The notes below the pieces were generated by a model, which ran no database searches, was not told the origin of the DNA, and saw only the letters and a program-made list of their open reading frames with translations. A stretch of DNA of 64,000 bases, from positions 2,914,001 through 2,978,000 of the forward strand of contig NW_020825706.1 in the NCBI RefSeq assembly GCF_003286085.1, in the 5' to 3' direction. Position numbers and translations under genes: made by a program. This DNA comes from Drosophila persimilis. Its lineage: Eukaryota > Arthropoda > Insecta > Diptera > Drosophilidae. Each line of letters opens with the position of its first letter. The stretch's first letter is position 1. Of the stretch, positions 30,746 through 43,508 are shown one piece after another.

Positions 30746-30812
30746 ATTCAGCGGTGATCGTGTTCAGAGGCAGACGTGCGAAACTCAAAACCAACGTATT
30801 ATCGTTACAGAG
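30709..30812 (+). promoter_or_regulatory. Candidate Mvl promoter and noncoding first exon
   Basis: An AATAAATA TATA-like stretch (30709-30716) precedes an initiator TCATTC at 30744-30749, and a DPE-like AGACGTG lies at 30772-30778, about one base from ideal spacing. A donor-like AG|GTATGT at 30812 would end a 67-base untranslated exon. No transcript evidence; this may be one of several Mvl starts. Confidence 0.45.
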
Positions 30813-33800
30813 GTATGTTAATTTAGCAGCGAGCTTACAGCGAATGAAAAAGTTCGTTCTTAATCGGTATATTAACGGTATATTTCGGTATATTTTATCG
30901 CGGTCAGAACAGGGTGAGCATTTACCATTATATATTTAAATATACATTTTGAAGTCGGTAAATATCAATCTATTCAATTTGCATTCAAATCCTTGTCTCT
31001 TATTCACTTCCAAACAATTTCTATTTGGCGCGAAATTCTCGTATCCACGACACGGATTTTAGCAACATACTAAATACCCTGGGGAAAAGGATATTATAGA
31101 ATTGAGGATATGTTTGTCATCTCAGGCGCCAAATCTATTTTAACGATATTTTGGAGTTAGTAATCTTCTAACAGAAACCAAGAATAGGTACCGGGATCGA
31201 TATATATATCATATGCCTAAATAGTAACATAGTAATAGGGTAAAACATGTCAATCTGAGACAAAGTCATTAGTTATTCGAAACGTTCAGCTTGGAAAACA
31301 GAATTTAAATGTTCATTTTATGATATAGGGTATAGATATATCCGAACTAATAGGGGATACCTGTTCACCAGCAACATTCCATACACACTTACGTTTTAAT
31401 CGGCCATTGTTTGACCTTTTTTGTTTGAACCCTTTTTTATACACAATCAAATATAGAAGAGAACTTAAAATTAGACAATCATGTAGAAAATTGATTCATT
31501 AATCGGGTAAAATTATGTGTTTACTTATGAGTGATTTAGCTAAGTAGTAATATTTAACCGAATAGAAAAATCGAGGACTATGATTTTCGAACATGAACAC
31601 AAACCGATTAACCCATTGCTGACCAGTCGGTATTAAAGTAAAAACCACGAAAATAATACGTCTTGAAATATTTTTGCGTTGTTCAGGTAAAAGATATTGT
31701 GGGGGTTTTTTTAAAGTTGAAAGAAGGCTAGGATGGATTTAGCAAGATGAATTTACAACCAGTAATATATGTCGCATTTTCCCTCAAGGTGTTCACCTAG
31801 TTAATTAAAGGGGGCTTAAGTGGGCTAAGTTCGTTTTTTCATCGGCATGAGCAGAGCAGCTGGTTGCAAGAAAAAAAGTTATTAAACAAAAAGAGCTGGC
31901 GGCATAAGGGGAGGGGACGCACGAAACGAAACTGCATGTCACGTCGCTGTGGCCGCCAGATACTCGTCAATTGCCGTTAAATAAGTCAACAATTGGAAGC
32001 TGAAGCAGAAGTTCCTCCGCTGGCACTGACTGGGCTCTGCTCGCTGCTTCTGTCTGGTGTTGTTTGTTCAACGTCACCGAATTCGTAAATTGTTCCACGA
32101 GCGGGTCTTACGGAATGAGTAAAATGTTCATAAAATGCATATAAGTGTTGTGTCGCCTTCGTTTAGTGCTCTTCTTGTGTGTGTGATATAATAAAGGAAA
32201 ACAAAACGGTTTGAAATATTTACCAGACCAATACTGTAATTTTCGCCGCTGCCACCTTCCCATCCATCCCGCACCACCCAATCAACAAGCTGTTGCAAGT
32301 AAGCCAAATTGTGTTGAAATTAAACCTAATTCTCGGTTAGGAAGTGGTGTTAACCTGAAATATTCAATAATTTACATTATGGCTTATCTTGTTGGCCATC
32401 ATCTCTCTCATTTTATTATGTTGAGAGTGAACAAAACATATGTGTGAGGTGTGTGAGTGTGTGTTTGTGAGTGCGCACGCAGGTGTGTGCCAATAACAAA
32501 ACGTGGGTCCCATGTTGTATTTTAGCAAGGTGAGGTCTTTAAATATCCCTCAAGGAGTGAGAAAGAGTGAAGAATATAAAGCTGTGAATAATCTTATGGA
32601 GTTGCTTAATTGTTCTACCTCTATCTCCAAGTCCAAATAAGTAAACCATGTTCAGAGCTTTCCTTGAGAAGACATTACCTTATCGCCTCTTTAACTTATT
32701 GAGGCACTCAAAGAATGGTTTTTTTTTTTGATAAGAAACGACTTTTAAAATGGTAATTGCTAAACAATAGGACGCAAATATTCCCAGTGTTTGTGCTGTC
32801 GTGATAAAAAAGCCCTAGCGTTTGTACTTCAAAAACCTGCAACGAATTCTAAACTTAAACCGAATAAGTAGAGATCAAAAAAGCAGTTAACCCGTCGTTG
32901 GTAAAAAAGTAATTTAAAAGTTGATGTTACTATAATTTAGGAATATTTTCGCTAACATTGTCTGGTGTTTTGTTGTCAGCTAAAAATTTTAAGTTGATTT
33001 TTTTGCATTTTCCGCTTATTGAGCAAATTGCTACGCAGTTTTTTAAATTTTTTGTTTTGTTTTGGACAGCAAAAAATAAGCAACTTTTATTTGGAGGGAG
33101 GACAAAGTCAAAATACACAAAATATACACAAAAAGAAATGCCAGAGATGGGGGACCGACGTTTTATATACCCTTGCAGATTGATTGATCCTGTTTCGGAC
33201 ATCAGAGATGCTTGAATGGTGCAAAATCATAATACCCCTTTCGAGTGTAGAAAAATATGGAAAATTAAATTGGTGTGGTATTTAATGTAGTGGATTTCTT
33301 TGTTTATTTTGGGCGTACACGAGTATTTCATCTGCAGTAATCAGAATTTATGACTTCTGATATGTACAATCAAGGAACTATCAACAATGTTTTCCGCATG
33401 GCGAACACGTAGCTAAAATATATACGTACACATATCGCAATATACGATATCATTCTGAGTACTATGGAAGACATATTTGTGTGTGTGCATCAGAGACCCA
33501 CAACTGGGTAAACAGAACCGTTTAAATGTTGAGACAAATACTACACGTATTCCAATGAACCAGAAAACGAAACCAACAGTTGGATTCATTACAATTTGCG
33601 TTAAATCTTGACCATAGATAGAAGCCAATTGGCCATTAATGGCGACATCTAGATATGACCAAACTTGTGTGTATAATATATAAGTAAGGCCTCTACATAA
33701 TAAGGCATCGCCCGATGCTCTGCAAGTCTTTGTCTGGAAAGCAGCAACTGCAAAGCAGACGCAGAGGAGGCGGCGGCCAGACGAGAGCGCCTGTCAAGGT

Positions 33801-34628
33801 GAACCAGCTGATGGTATTTCCAACCTGCTGGAGGGAACAATATCTTTTGAAGAGCTCGCCAACAAGCATTCATTACACAGTTATTACACACATGTATAAT
33901 GTGCTTTTAATCAAATAAACAAATGGAAAGAGTTACATATGTGCAGGTCAATAGACTGCTTGTTGTATCACTTGCAACTTGATATTAAATCGTTTCGTTA
34001 AGTCGCAAATAAAACAAAATTACAGACTTGAAATACACTTGTAGACTCTTAGAAATGATTCACAAGGCCTGTGGCTGTAGTGTTATTTCCTCATCCGTGC
34101 GTACTATATATTTATATAATATATATATTACAGTAATACGCTGTATCAGCGTTATCAATTAAACGGAACATGTGACTGTCAAACTACGAGTAAAAAACTC
34201 GTACATATGTACATCTGTATATTTTCTGTTTTATTGCCACATGTGTACGAATGTATACCGGGAAAATGTTTCTAGTTTTCGGATGATCACTCCAAATTTG
34301 AAATGGAATATGGAATGTTATGGCTGCAGAAATCGCAGTCGGAGATAATTATATTTTATAACTTTTTGTTTGTTGTTTTTATTATGATAATGCTAATTGA
34401 GTCAGAGATCAGACAGACGTAATAGTAGATGCTCAATTAAATGGAAGTTGTGAGAATCGCAGGTGCAACAATCGCGCACATTGAATATTTTTTTTATGTA
34501 TAATTAAACGTAGAGCCTTTGATGGACAGTCAAAACAATCGAAGCAGAACTGAACAATAGATTCATGTACATATATGTATGTATAATGACTAAACAAAGG
34601 CTGACCATATTCTCGGCATATCTTGCAG
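30813..34628 (+). other. Mvl 5' intron or second promoter region
   Basis: About 3.8 kb before the first coding exon. It holds GGTATATTT repeats (30866-30896), dispersed repeat copy B (31547-31837), and just after it a GC-richer stretch (about 31850-32300) that could be a second promoter and 5' exon, ending at a possible donor (GTAAGCC near 32298). No coding sequence is convincing. Confidence 0.5.
31547..31837 (+). repeat. Dispersed ~290-bp repeat, copy B
   Basis: Full-length relative of copy A at 17786-18066, same order of blocks with substitutions and small indels. Shared blocks include CGATTAACCCATTGC versus GGTTAACCCATTGC, GGTATTAAAGT and AGTGGGCTAAGTTCG. No terminal repeats or open frame seen. 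Confidence 0.75.
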
Positions 34629-34629
34629 C

Positions 34630-37600
34630 ATGTCGTCGAATGAGGCCTATCACAAGAACGTTGAGCCGGGCGGCGGTGGCGATGGTCCAGGCGGTTCGAG
34701 TGCGAGTGGGAGTAATGGAGGAGCATCAGGGAGCAGCCATAGCAATCAATTGCATCACCAGCAGATACTCAATGAGACCACATATCTGAAACCGGCCGCC
34801 AAGCAGGCCTACTTCAGCGATGAAAAGGTCCTCATACCCGAAGATGATCGCACAAATGTAAGTCTCAATACAAACAAACAAAAAATAGAAGAAAAACTAG
34901 AACTAACAGAACTTGACCTTCCCCTTACCAGATGGGTTTCAGTTTTCGCAAGCTGTGGGCCTTCACGGGACCCGGTTTTCTCATGTCCATTGCATATCTA
35001 GATCCCGGCAACATCGAATCCGATTTGCAGTCGGGTGCCGCCGCCAAGTACAAAATCTTGTGGGTCTTGCTTTGGGCCACTGTCTTGGGTCTACTCATGC
35101 AACGCTTGGCCGCAAGGTGAGTGTGTGTCTGTCTAAATCTCTCTCTCTCTTTCTCTCTCTTAATTTTGGATCATTATATTTTTCAGGCTGGGTGTGGTAA
35201 CGGGCTTGCATCTGGCTGAAATGTGCTATCGCCAGTACAAGCGTCTGCCGCGTTGGATACTCTGGATCATGATTGAGATAGCCATCATTGGATCCGATAT
35301 GCAGGAGGTCATTGGCACGGCCATTGCCATATATCTGCTATCGAATAAAGCGTAAGATTCGAATCGCGTGCTATGTGATGATTCTGTATAGTTGATGATT
35401 TGGTTGTTTTTTATAGTGTACCTTTGTGGGGTGGAGTGTTGATCACTATTGTTGACACGTTCACGTTCCTGTTTCTGGATAAATACGGTTTACGTAAGCT
35501 GGAGTTCCTATTTGGGTTCCTCATCACCATCATGGCAGTCACATTTGGCTATGAGGTAAGCCAAAAAAAAAACCCCCTAAATTTTAAGTAGATTTATTCA
35601 AAAGAGCAAAAGTTCCCCTAAGAGGCACTCAATTGTCGGTCGGGCGTGAAAAATTAATAAAATGTTTAAACAATTGCGATAAAAACTCAGACACACAAAA
35701 AAACGAAACTAAATGATGTGTGTGATTTTCTCAAAAAGCGATTGTCACGAAATTTGCAAATTACCGAATGGCGCGGGGCGTTGTCATTCTATTGATTGGA
35801 GCACCCAGCAAACGGAAGCCCTTTAAACGAACCTACACATTTCTATTAGGACTCACTTTCTTTGCCTCATAAATCAGAGTCACGGAGACACATATTTACA
35901 ACAGCGATAAAGATAATAAGTAATTGTACATGAGTCGTCTGTCTGCCCCAGTCAGAGCAAACCCCCGGAGATGATTAGATAAGCTTGCACTTGCACATTT
36001 CATATCATGTGGCAGATGTGGAAGCACATGATGCTGCCCGGAAATGGGACAAACAAATTCCAGATGGGACAGAGCAATTACAGGCCTTATCTGTTTGTTG
36101 TATAAGCCAAAATATTGTATGCCTTATCCATGGGGGACTTTTCTGCGCCATCGAGACGCAAATAATGAGCAAGCACTTGTGGTATTTCGGGGGAATTTTC
36201 TGTCAGTACTTATTAATCCCATGTTTATTACCAATCCTCTTAGTATATTGTCTCTGCACCCAATCAAGTGGAGGTGCTTGAGGGCATGTTTGTGCCCTGG
36301 TGCTCAGACTGCAATTCAAATGTACTGCTGCAGGCAGTGGGTGTCGTAGGAGCTGTCATCATGCCACACAATCTGTACTTGCACTCGGCTTTGGTCAAGG
36401 TAAGACCTACATCAAAAATATCTACGAAGGAATCCATAATTCATAGAGCTCTTGTCTTTTCATTTACAGTCCCGTGATATCGATCGTCGCCAGCCAAAGA
36501 AAGTGAGCGAAGCGAATTTCTACTTCTTTATTGAGGCCTCCGTGGCCTTGTTTGTGTCGTTCATCATAAACCTCTTTGTGGTGTCCGTCTTTGCCCATGG
36601 AATGTATGGCAAGACCAATAAGGATGTGGTGAGTGGAATCGCTTCGTTTCCCATCTTTAGGACCTAATCATGGATTCCCTTTCGTTATTTTGTTAGCTCG
36701 ATATCTGCACTGACAAATCGATGTACGAGGATGCAAAAATGTCGTTTGTGGACCACCAGAATGGAACGGCCATCATCGATGCGGATCTGTACAAGGGCGG
36801 CCTTTTCCTGGGATGCACTTTCGGTGCTGTGGCCATGTACATTTGGGGCGTGGGTATACTGGCCGCTGGCCAGAGCTCCACCATGACTGGCACCTATGCG
36901 GGTCAGTTCTCAATGGAGGGTTTCCTCAATCTACAATGGCCGCGCTGGTGTCGCGTGCTGGTCACGCGCTGCATTGCCATCATCCCAACATTCTGCCTGG
37001 CCATGTTTAGCAAAATGGATGATCTAACCAACATGAATGACATCCTGAATGCGGTGATGTCTCTTCAGTTGCCCTTCGCTGCAATACCCACCATAGCGTT
37101 TACCTCATGTGCGGCAATTATGGGAGAGTTTGTCAATGGATTGTGAGTGTCTCGCGATATACCCCTACTCTTGGCTTTATTTAATTCTATTTTTTTACTT
37201 TTAGGGGCAACAAAATCGTTTCTATCTGTCTGACCATTGTGGTAATTGGCGTCAATCTTTACTTTGTGATTGTCCAAGTGGAGAACATGCAGATCCAAGG
37301 TGGTCTACTGGCCTTAGTTTGTGAGTAGTCGTAAATCTTTCATCATTCCGAACTTGCTAATGATTGCCTTTCTTTCTTTTTTGGATTGCAGGCATATTTG
37401 CCATTCTATATATACTATTTAATTTATATCTTGTGATACACATGGCCGCCTGCATGGGCAATCAGCGTCTAATGAATAGTCGAGTGAGTACTCCACACAC
37501 ACACACGGGACGGGCGGCACTTATCAATTGGCCTTAAGAAATCAAAAATCACAAATCACATATCGCGAGATATCGCCCATCAACTGGCGGTCTGACACTA

Positions 37601-40600
37601 TCTATTTACGTGACTCTGACCACCAAATGGAGGCTTAGTGTAGGGCTTATGCACTGTAGTTGGGGTCCCACTTCATCTACTGGTACTAAATGGTGTTCTC
37701 TGTCTCTCTGTTTTACAGTGGGTGCAGCGTTTTGTGTTGCCAAGCCAGAACAGCTTTTCGATAAAGAATGCCAACTCAACGTATGCCAGGTATGTCCAAG
37801 ACAATTTCCATCAAATGTCAACCACATCATCACCATACACCCACACGCACCGATGCACAGACACACTTCACACTCACTCACTCTCTCTCTCTATATCTAT
37901 CTCTCGTTGAGGGAAAACTCTAATCTAACCTTTTAGTAAACTATCTGATCTGCACTGAACTCCTCCGAATTGGCTTTAAAAACTTCAAATTTGTATCTTC
38001 CTTCCTACTAATTAAACTCCTCTACTAATCGTTCATCTGGTTACGAACACTCTCAAAACTAAAACTAACATTTCGAAAACATCTTGCTATGCTCTCTCTC
38101 TTCTTTCGACTCTTCACAGTGACGTAACCTTAGTTGTAGGCGAATCAGCTACTAACAAAACGGTGAAAGGTCTTGAAACCGTTTCGGAGAAGGTTCCTAA
38201 CTGAATCATCTTGGTGACTCATTATGGCTAACCTCCCGCCCACACACAAATTCCCTTGTGATATTAACACTAAATCACACGCTTAACAACACTAACAAGT
38301 ACCTAATAGGGCTCTACAAAACTCTTGAATTTACGAGCATAAGGCATGTCTTTAGGGGATCTACGTTTAGACATACAGCATTTACCCCATCAATGGTGGG
38401 ATCCTATAGATAGTAAGAATAATATAACACTGGTAAGTCTTCACTGATTGCTTTATCAAGCATTGTGGGGTATTTTGTACTTTATAAGGCTTTTGGACGC
38501 TTAGCACGTTGAATAAAGTTTGAATTACTTGGAAAAGTCTTTAAATTTATTGTTGATTGGTCTCGGCTTTAAGTACTAAGAGAATATCATTCTAAACTGG
38601 ATTCTGATTGAAAAGAAGGATGAAACGGAACACGTATCTAAAGTGGATGGCCAAAGAACATGAAGGAAGACAATTGGAGATCTTTCTACCCAAATATTTC
38701 TTATATATTTTAAGTTTCAGAATAGTTATAGCTCTAGTCAACCGCGGATTAGCTTTAATTTAAGGGTTTCTAGTTTGTTGGTTGGTTCAAGGGTTATCAA
38801 AAGCACAGTGGGCGTGGTACCCTCAACATCAAATTAATCACAAAAATTTAATTCAAATAAAACTAAAAACAAAATATGATTTGCTAAATTTCTTGTATTA
38901 TATGTGCTCGACAACCCTGTTCTCTCTTACCTATGTTTTGTGTTCTATCACTGTCTCTCTCTGTTCTCTCTCTCTTCATGTACTGTATTATACTACACCC
39001 CACTCTTATACTCTCTGTCTTCTACTGATACCGGATTGATTGATGTTTCCCATTCATTTTGTGGCTAATTGAAATGTACAAAACCTACAACAAAATACAA
39101 AAAATATTCCCAATTGACACACAAAAACAAACAAAAACATACACGCACACACGAACAATGTGGAAATGGATTTTTTGGCATTGATACAAAACAATGAGAA
39201 AACGTTTTTCAAAATTATTGTTTTTCTAAAGAATGGCGCAAAATATGCAAAATTTTAATGCAACATAAAATAAAACGAAAGATAAATAATAATAAAAATC
39301 AATACAAATTGATTTCGGAACGCTTTGAGAACGCGTGCCATGAGAATTTCAATTAAAAATCCATTTTTGATTCCCCGAAAATGTGCTGCTGGCCAAAATC
39401 TGATTTTCTCTCTTTGTTGGGGTCTCGCATCAACATCTTCAACTCTGGATCGGACTTTGTACATATGTAAATGTGTATAAATAGCGAGCTGACTCTTAAC
39501 GATAACGGAATCTCAAGAAACTCGATACAGAATCAGAATCAGAATCAACCCCAACGAAGCCAACTAAGATAGTCATAAGCGATAGATTTATACGAAATTT
39601 GTTTGCACTCACTCTTCTGTATGTAAATGTTGTAAAGAATTTATGCTCCTACTCTATAAGTATTAGATGTCCTTGAATCTCTATGTAGCTTATTTATTAG
39701 ACAATTTGTACGTATTACTTAATCGAACACATTTGGTTGATATTAAAAGATTTGTACAAACCTGTATGCCTGCTGTACTTGATAATGGAGTATCTATGCC
39801 TAGTTGTATATGTATTTATTAACTGTAGAATGAAATAAATATTACAAATATTACAAACTCTGCTCCCCTTTCCAGACAATAATAAATACGAAATTCCTCT
39901 TAGTGTGTGTTTTGCCTTTGTTAATAACTTTTAATTGTTTCTGTGTGTGTTTTCTATCTCGTTGGAGTTGTTTGAATTTCTATGTCTATCCTATATATAT
40001 CCTATATTTGTGGGATTTGAAATAGATGTTGTGGAAACAGAAGTTTTTATGTGTGTAACCATATCTTTTCTTCGTAATTTCTTGTGGAAAGAATATCTGA
40101 TCTACAATGTATATATGGGGCTTTGTGTAGTTCTTGAACTTAATAGCAACTTAGTAGATTTAGGTAATAGCCGAAAGCCATATTAGCTACAGTTGCCTCC
40201 CTTCCATGTAGCTTTAGTTTATAGCTTTAAGCGCACAAAGTAAATAAATAAATGAATAGATCTAGGCGAACATTGATGTTGTAAAGAATGGTTTACATTA
40301 GAGCTACAACATTTAACAGACAAGGAAATTATCTTCAATTTGTAAGATATATATATGTATATTGCAATATATTGTATACATATATCATTTATATTAATGA
40401 TCTATTGAAACGATCGATTGGTAGATAGATAGAAATATCGCATTTTGCATTTTTCTTAGTCGGATTGATTGATTGGTCAAGAAAATGCATATTTGGGTGA
40501 ATTAAAAGATGGGTGGATAAAAGATGTATAACCCAAAAGGGGATGGAGTGTGTATCTATAGATATACATATATCTACAACACAATCTGTATATACATTTA

Positions 40601-40875
40601 TATATATTTTTTTGAATAAATAAAAAACCCCTTTCCAAAAATTTGATCATCAGAATCAGAAACCGAAAGCATTTCCCCTACTTTTCTACCTAAACTGACC
40701 GAAGATTGAAGATTTAATCGAGAGAGAGAGATAAGCCACCTACACGCATACCTCAGTCATATCAATCAGCACTTACATCAGTCATCATTCACTTATATCT
40801 CTAAATATCCTTTGCAGGATTGCCACGAACGGCGACAACGAGGCGGACGTTATGGATGGCGAGGATGATGCGTAG
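34630..40875 (+). CDS. Malvolio (Mvl): NRAMP family divalent metal transporter
   Basis: Proton-coupled Mn/Fe transporter in membranes; in flies, loss affects taste behaviour and copper or manganese handling. Exons: 34630-34857, 34932-35116, 35187-35351, 35417-35555, 36244-36399, 36470-36628, 36697-37142, 37205-37320, 37392-37483, 37719-37789, 40818-40875, giving 604 residues. NRAMP hallmarks are present: DPGN at 100-103 in TM1 and MPHN at 279-282 in TM6 (metal-binding), and the [14 protein letters not shown] consensus transport motif from 402. The hydrophilic N-terminus is Gly/Ser/His-rich and the rest is a run of hydrophobic helices. The start ATG follows a CAG acceptor by one base, so the 5'UTR is spliced. 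An alternative last exon is listed separately. Confidence 0.96.
35556..36243 (+). other. Mvl intron 4
   Basis: 688 bases; GTAAGC donor, CTCTTAG acceptor. Open stretches inside it show no homology. Confidence 0.8.
37790..40817 (+). other. Mvl last intron (contains an alternative 3' exon)
   Basis: About 3 kb, GTATGT donor and TTTGCAG acceptor. Apart from 38120-38204 and its poly(A) signal, it is AT-rich with CA/CT microsatellites (37838-37900) and several AATAAA-rich stretches that could mark further 3' ends (for example near 39830-39840). Confidence 0.65.
38120..38204 (+). CDS. Candidate alternative last exon of Mvl
   Basis: A good acceptor (CTCTTCACAG) is followed by 85 bases that accept the two-base phase left by exon 10 and encode 28 residues beginning [14 protein letters not shown], then TGA. 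Skipping to 40818 gives the usual end; using this exon would give a 613-residue isoform. AATAAA at 38512-38517 would close the transcript. Phase, acceptor and poly(A) signal all fit, but there is no transcript proof. Confidence 0.6.
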
Positions 40876-41632
40876 CCATTACTGTGCTGCACTGATTCCG
40901 ATGGCAGTGAGGAGGTTTGTTTCAACAACAGCAACAACAACGAGTCCGGGTGCCCCAGCAGCAACGTTAACGGCGGCCCTGGCCAGCATGTGGTCATCAG
41001 CTAGCATTGGCATTTGCATTGGCATTCGTCTGCATGGTTGCGACAGCAGCAGCAGGAGCAACAAACCACTCGACAATGGACACAATGTGGCAAAGTTCCC
41101 CTGGGCACCAGGCGGAATGGATTGGGTTTTATTGTGGCTTCGGGTATTATTTTTTAAATGGTTCTCCAAGAGAACCGGGGATCAGTGTAAAACAATAACT
41201 AAATTCGACTTTTAATGCATACCAAAAGAAAAGCAAAGCAAAGAAAAGAAAAGACCAGAAAAGCACATCCATAACAGATCATCATTATTCGAAATTTTCA
41301 AATGATCGAAAAACACTTTTAATTAATGCTAATAATCATAAAGTCTATTAATAATAGGGCTGTGAAATTAACTGAGCGTAAATCGAACCACATTTTATTG
41401 TCTAATCGTGTGTGAAATTCGTCTGTAGAAATTGCATACATTTGTGGAACCTTTAGAGAGCAAAGCAATTTTGTGTATTTCGTATTCCTTATTTATTTTA
41501 TACTGTTTTACTTAAGAACTCTCTTTATGCAATGTTGCACGTTAGTCCATTCGAGTTCCATCATTTTCCTAGCTAGTTCATTATTCATTAAAAATATTTC
41601 AAAAATTGTTGTGTACAAAAATCACTATAAAT

Positions 41633-41638
41633 AATAAA
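41633..41638 (+). terminator. Candidate distal poly(A) signal of Mvl
   Basis: AATAAA about 760 bases after the Mvl stop codon, the clearest canonical hexamer in this 3' region. Confidence 0.45.
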
Positions 41639-42099
41639 AATTGTATTCTATTAAGGATCCATTTTTGATGATTGTTGGGAACCTGTTTGAGGGATTTATA
41701 TGGATATTTTATAAGGAAGATATGGGATAAAAGTTTCAGCGATTTATGTTTAAACAAATATCATTCTAATTTTAAATTAAATTTTAATCAGAGTCTGATG
41801 AGCAGCCTCTCCTTACTTACCGATTGTGTCCACTCATTTGAAGAGAAAAACCTTACGTCAGAAATGGGGATATTACCTAACCCTCTGTAAGGCCTGCTAC
41901 CAACAGCTGAGTATTTCACGTAATCGACACTTAATTGCTAACTAATAGTTTAATTGATGAAAGCGAAAAGCCTGAGAGATTCATTCATTCGCTGATGAGG
42001 TGTCAGCTGTCAGGTGTGGGCGTGGATTAAAACGATAGTAACAATCATTTGAATAGGCGCATCCAATTTGTATTTGGATGGATCTAGAGCTTAGGGAAC

Positions 42100-42107
42100 T
42101 ATAAAAG
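42100..42107 (+). promoter_or_regulatory. TATA box of the first JHBP gene
   Basis: TATAAAAG 61 bases upstream of the ATG at 42168, with an initiator-like TCATCC about 30 bases downstream (42131-42136). Confidence 0.7.
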
Positions 42108-42167
42108 GAGTTGGCTCGTTATATTCAAGCTCATCCATTAATTATCCGACAACAAGAACGAATCGTA

Positions 42168-43021
42168 ATGAAGCTTTCACTTTTCATTGGATGTCTGACG
42201 ATAGCGTTCGTATGGGGACAGCAGCTTCGTAAGTGGAATAAGATCTATCAGAGATTTATCATCTATTTAAGCTAACCAATTTATAGCTCCAGATATAGAT
42301 AAATGTCAGGCTGGTGATGCGATCTGCATTGCCAAAACTATCACCTACATCTTACAGTCTTATCCCAAGGGAATACCCTCAATTGGACTAGATGCCGTGG
42401 ATGCCATTAGCTTTCAGAATGTGATCGTTAGCCGGATGGAATCCTCAAAGTTGGATCTAAAATTCCATACCCTCACCGTGCGAGGCTTTGAGAACACCAC
42501 CGTTCTGGATGCCAAGGGATTCGATGCAGATATACCACGGGTCTTCGAACTGAGTGCTTTTACTCCTCTGCTGCGACTTGAAGGGGAATACGAGACCCAA
42601 GGCATTCTTCTGACCATGCCCATCCAGGGCCGGGGACAGGCGTTGGTTGAACTAAAGAATTGCCAGTTTCGGTGCAAGGTGAGGGCTGTGGAAGATCAAC
42701 GTTTGGATGGCAAACGCTATTTGGAGATACCAAAGGTTAAGTGTTTGGTGGATGTTCAGAGGTAAGCGAAGAACCAGAAGAGTTTTAATCAGTTCTGGTA
42801 TCTTAATGGACTCTCATTTTGGCAGCATGCACATAAACTTTGACAATTTGTTCAACAACAAGGATTTGAGTGACACTATGAATGATTTGGCCAACAATAA
42901 TTGGTTTGAAATCTGGAAAACACTGCGAAAAGGCATCAACTCGGCACTGGATCAGGTGGCCGGAACAATACTCAGGCGAGTGGCCAAAAAATTTTCGTAT
43001 GATGATTTCTTTCAAGAATAG
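42168..43021 (+). CDS. JHBP/takeout-like secreted protein 1
   Basis: Member of the haemolymph juvenile-hormone-binding (takeout, DUF233) family: secreted carriers of small hydrophobic ligands. Exons 42168-42228, 42287-42761, 42826-43021 give 243 residues. A hydrophobic signal peptide (MKLSLFIGCLTIAFVWG) is followed by the family's N-terminal Cys pair (DKCQAGDAIC) and YPKGIPSIGL. GFENTTV and the C-terminal YDDFF box are conserved. It is the most divergent of the four tandem copies: its long middle exon ends in a different residue and it has extra cysteines (NCQFRCKV). Canonical AATAAA at 43032 and 43055. The ligand is unknown. Confidence 0.9.
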
Positions 43022-43508
43022 AAGTGAATAGAATAAAATATATGTACATACTCGAATAAATGTTGCATCTTTTTGAATGGCGTGGCCCATCTTCACTTCC
43101 GAGACATGAGGCAGAAATTTATAGATACATATATTTGCCACACTGAATTATAATAATAGACTTCTCGTGAACAATGCGGCGACTACTATTACAGGGTGCA
43201 GTTTAAGGCAGATTAATGGGCGTATTTTATAACGTGGTATGGGTTAAAGCTCAAGTGATTAAAGCTTTTGCATTTCTCAGCCGATTCCACAATGATAATT
43301 TGCCAGCAATTTATCCACCTATATACTATTGCTAGAATCGAGAACTTGTTATGATAATAGTAGCTGGTTTGATTTCCTCATAAATGTTTTCTCGTTGTAA
43401 GGAAAACAATTCTATGGATCCAACCAGTTGCCCATCGGCTATGCAAGTGGTTCGAGGTTCGGACGGTTATGAGAGCTTGAACGTTTGTGATCTTCAATAA
43501 GTTTTAAG
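43022..43508 (+). other. Spacer between JHBP genes 1 and 2
   Basis: 487 bases including the 3'UTR of gene 1. No TATA box is apparent for gene 2. Confidence 0.6.

Larger units (their letters stand above)
40876..42167 (+). other. Mvl 3'UTR and spacer before the JHBP cluster
   Basis: Up to about 41660 this is probable Mvl 3'UTR. The rest is spacer with the first JHBP promoter at its right end. The frame at 40820-41215 overlaps the Mvl exon out of phase and is not credible. Confidence 0.6.

Noticed and set aside
40876..41210. Iron-responsive element in the Mvl 3'UTR
   Set aside because: CAGTGA (about 40903) and CAGTGT (about 41187) occur, but flanking bases do not pair into the required five-base-pair stem with a bulged C.
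40820..41215. 131-codon frame after the last Mvl exon
   Set aside because: It is out of phase with the Mvl exon, which ends at 40875 in a sequence like the known C-terminus.
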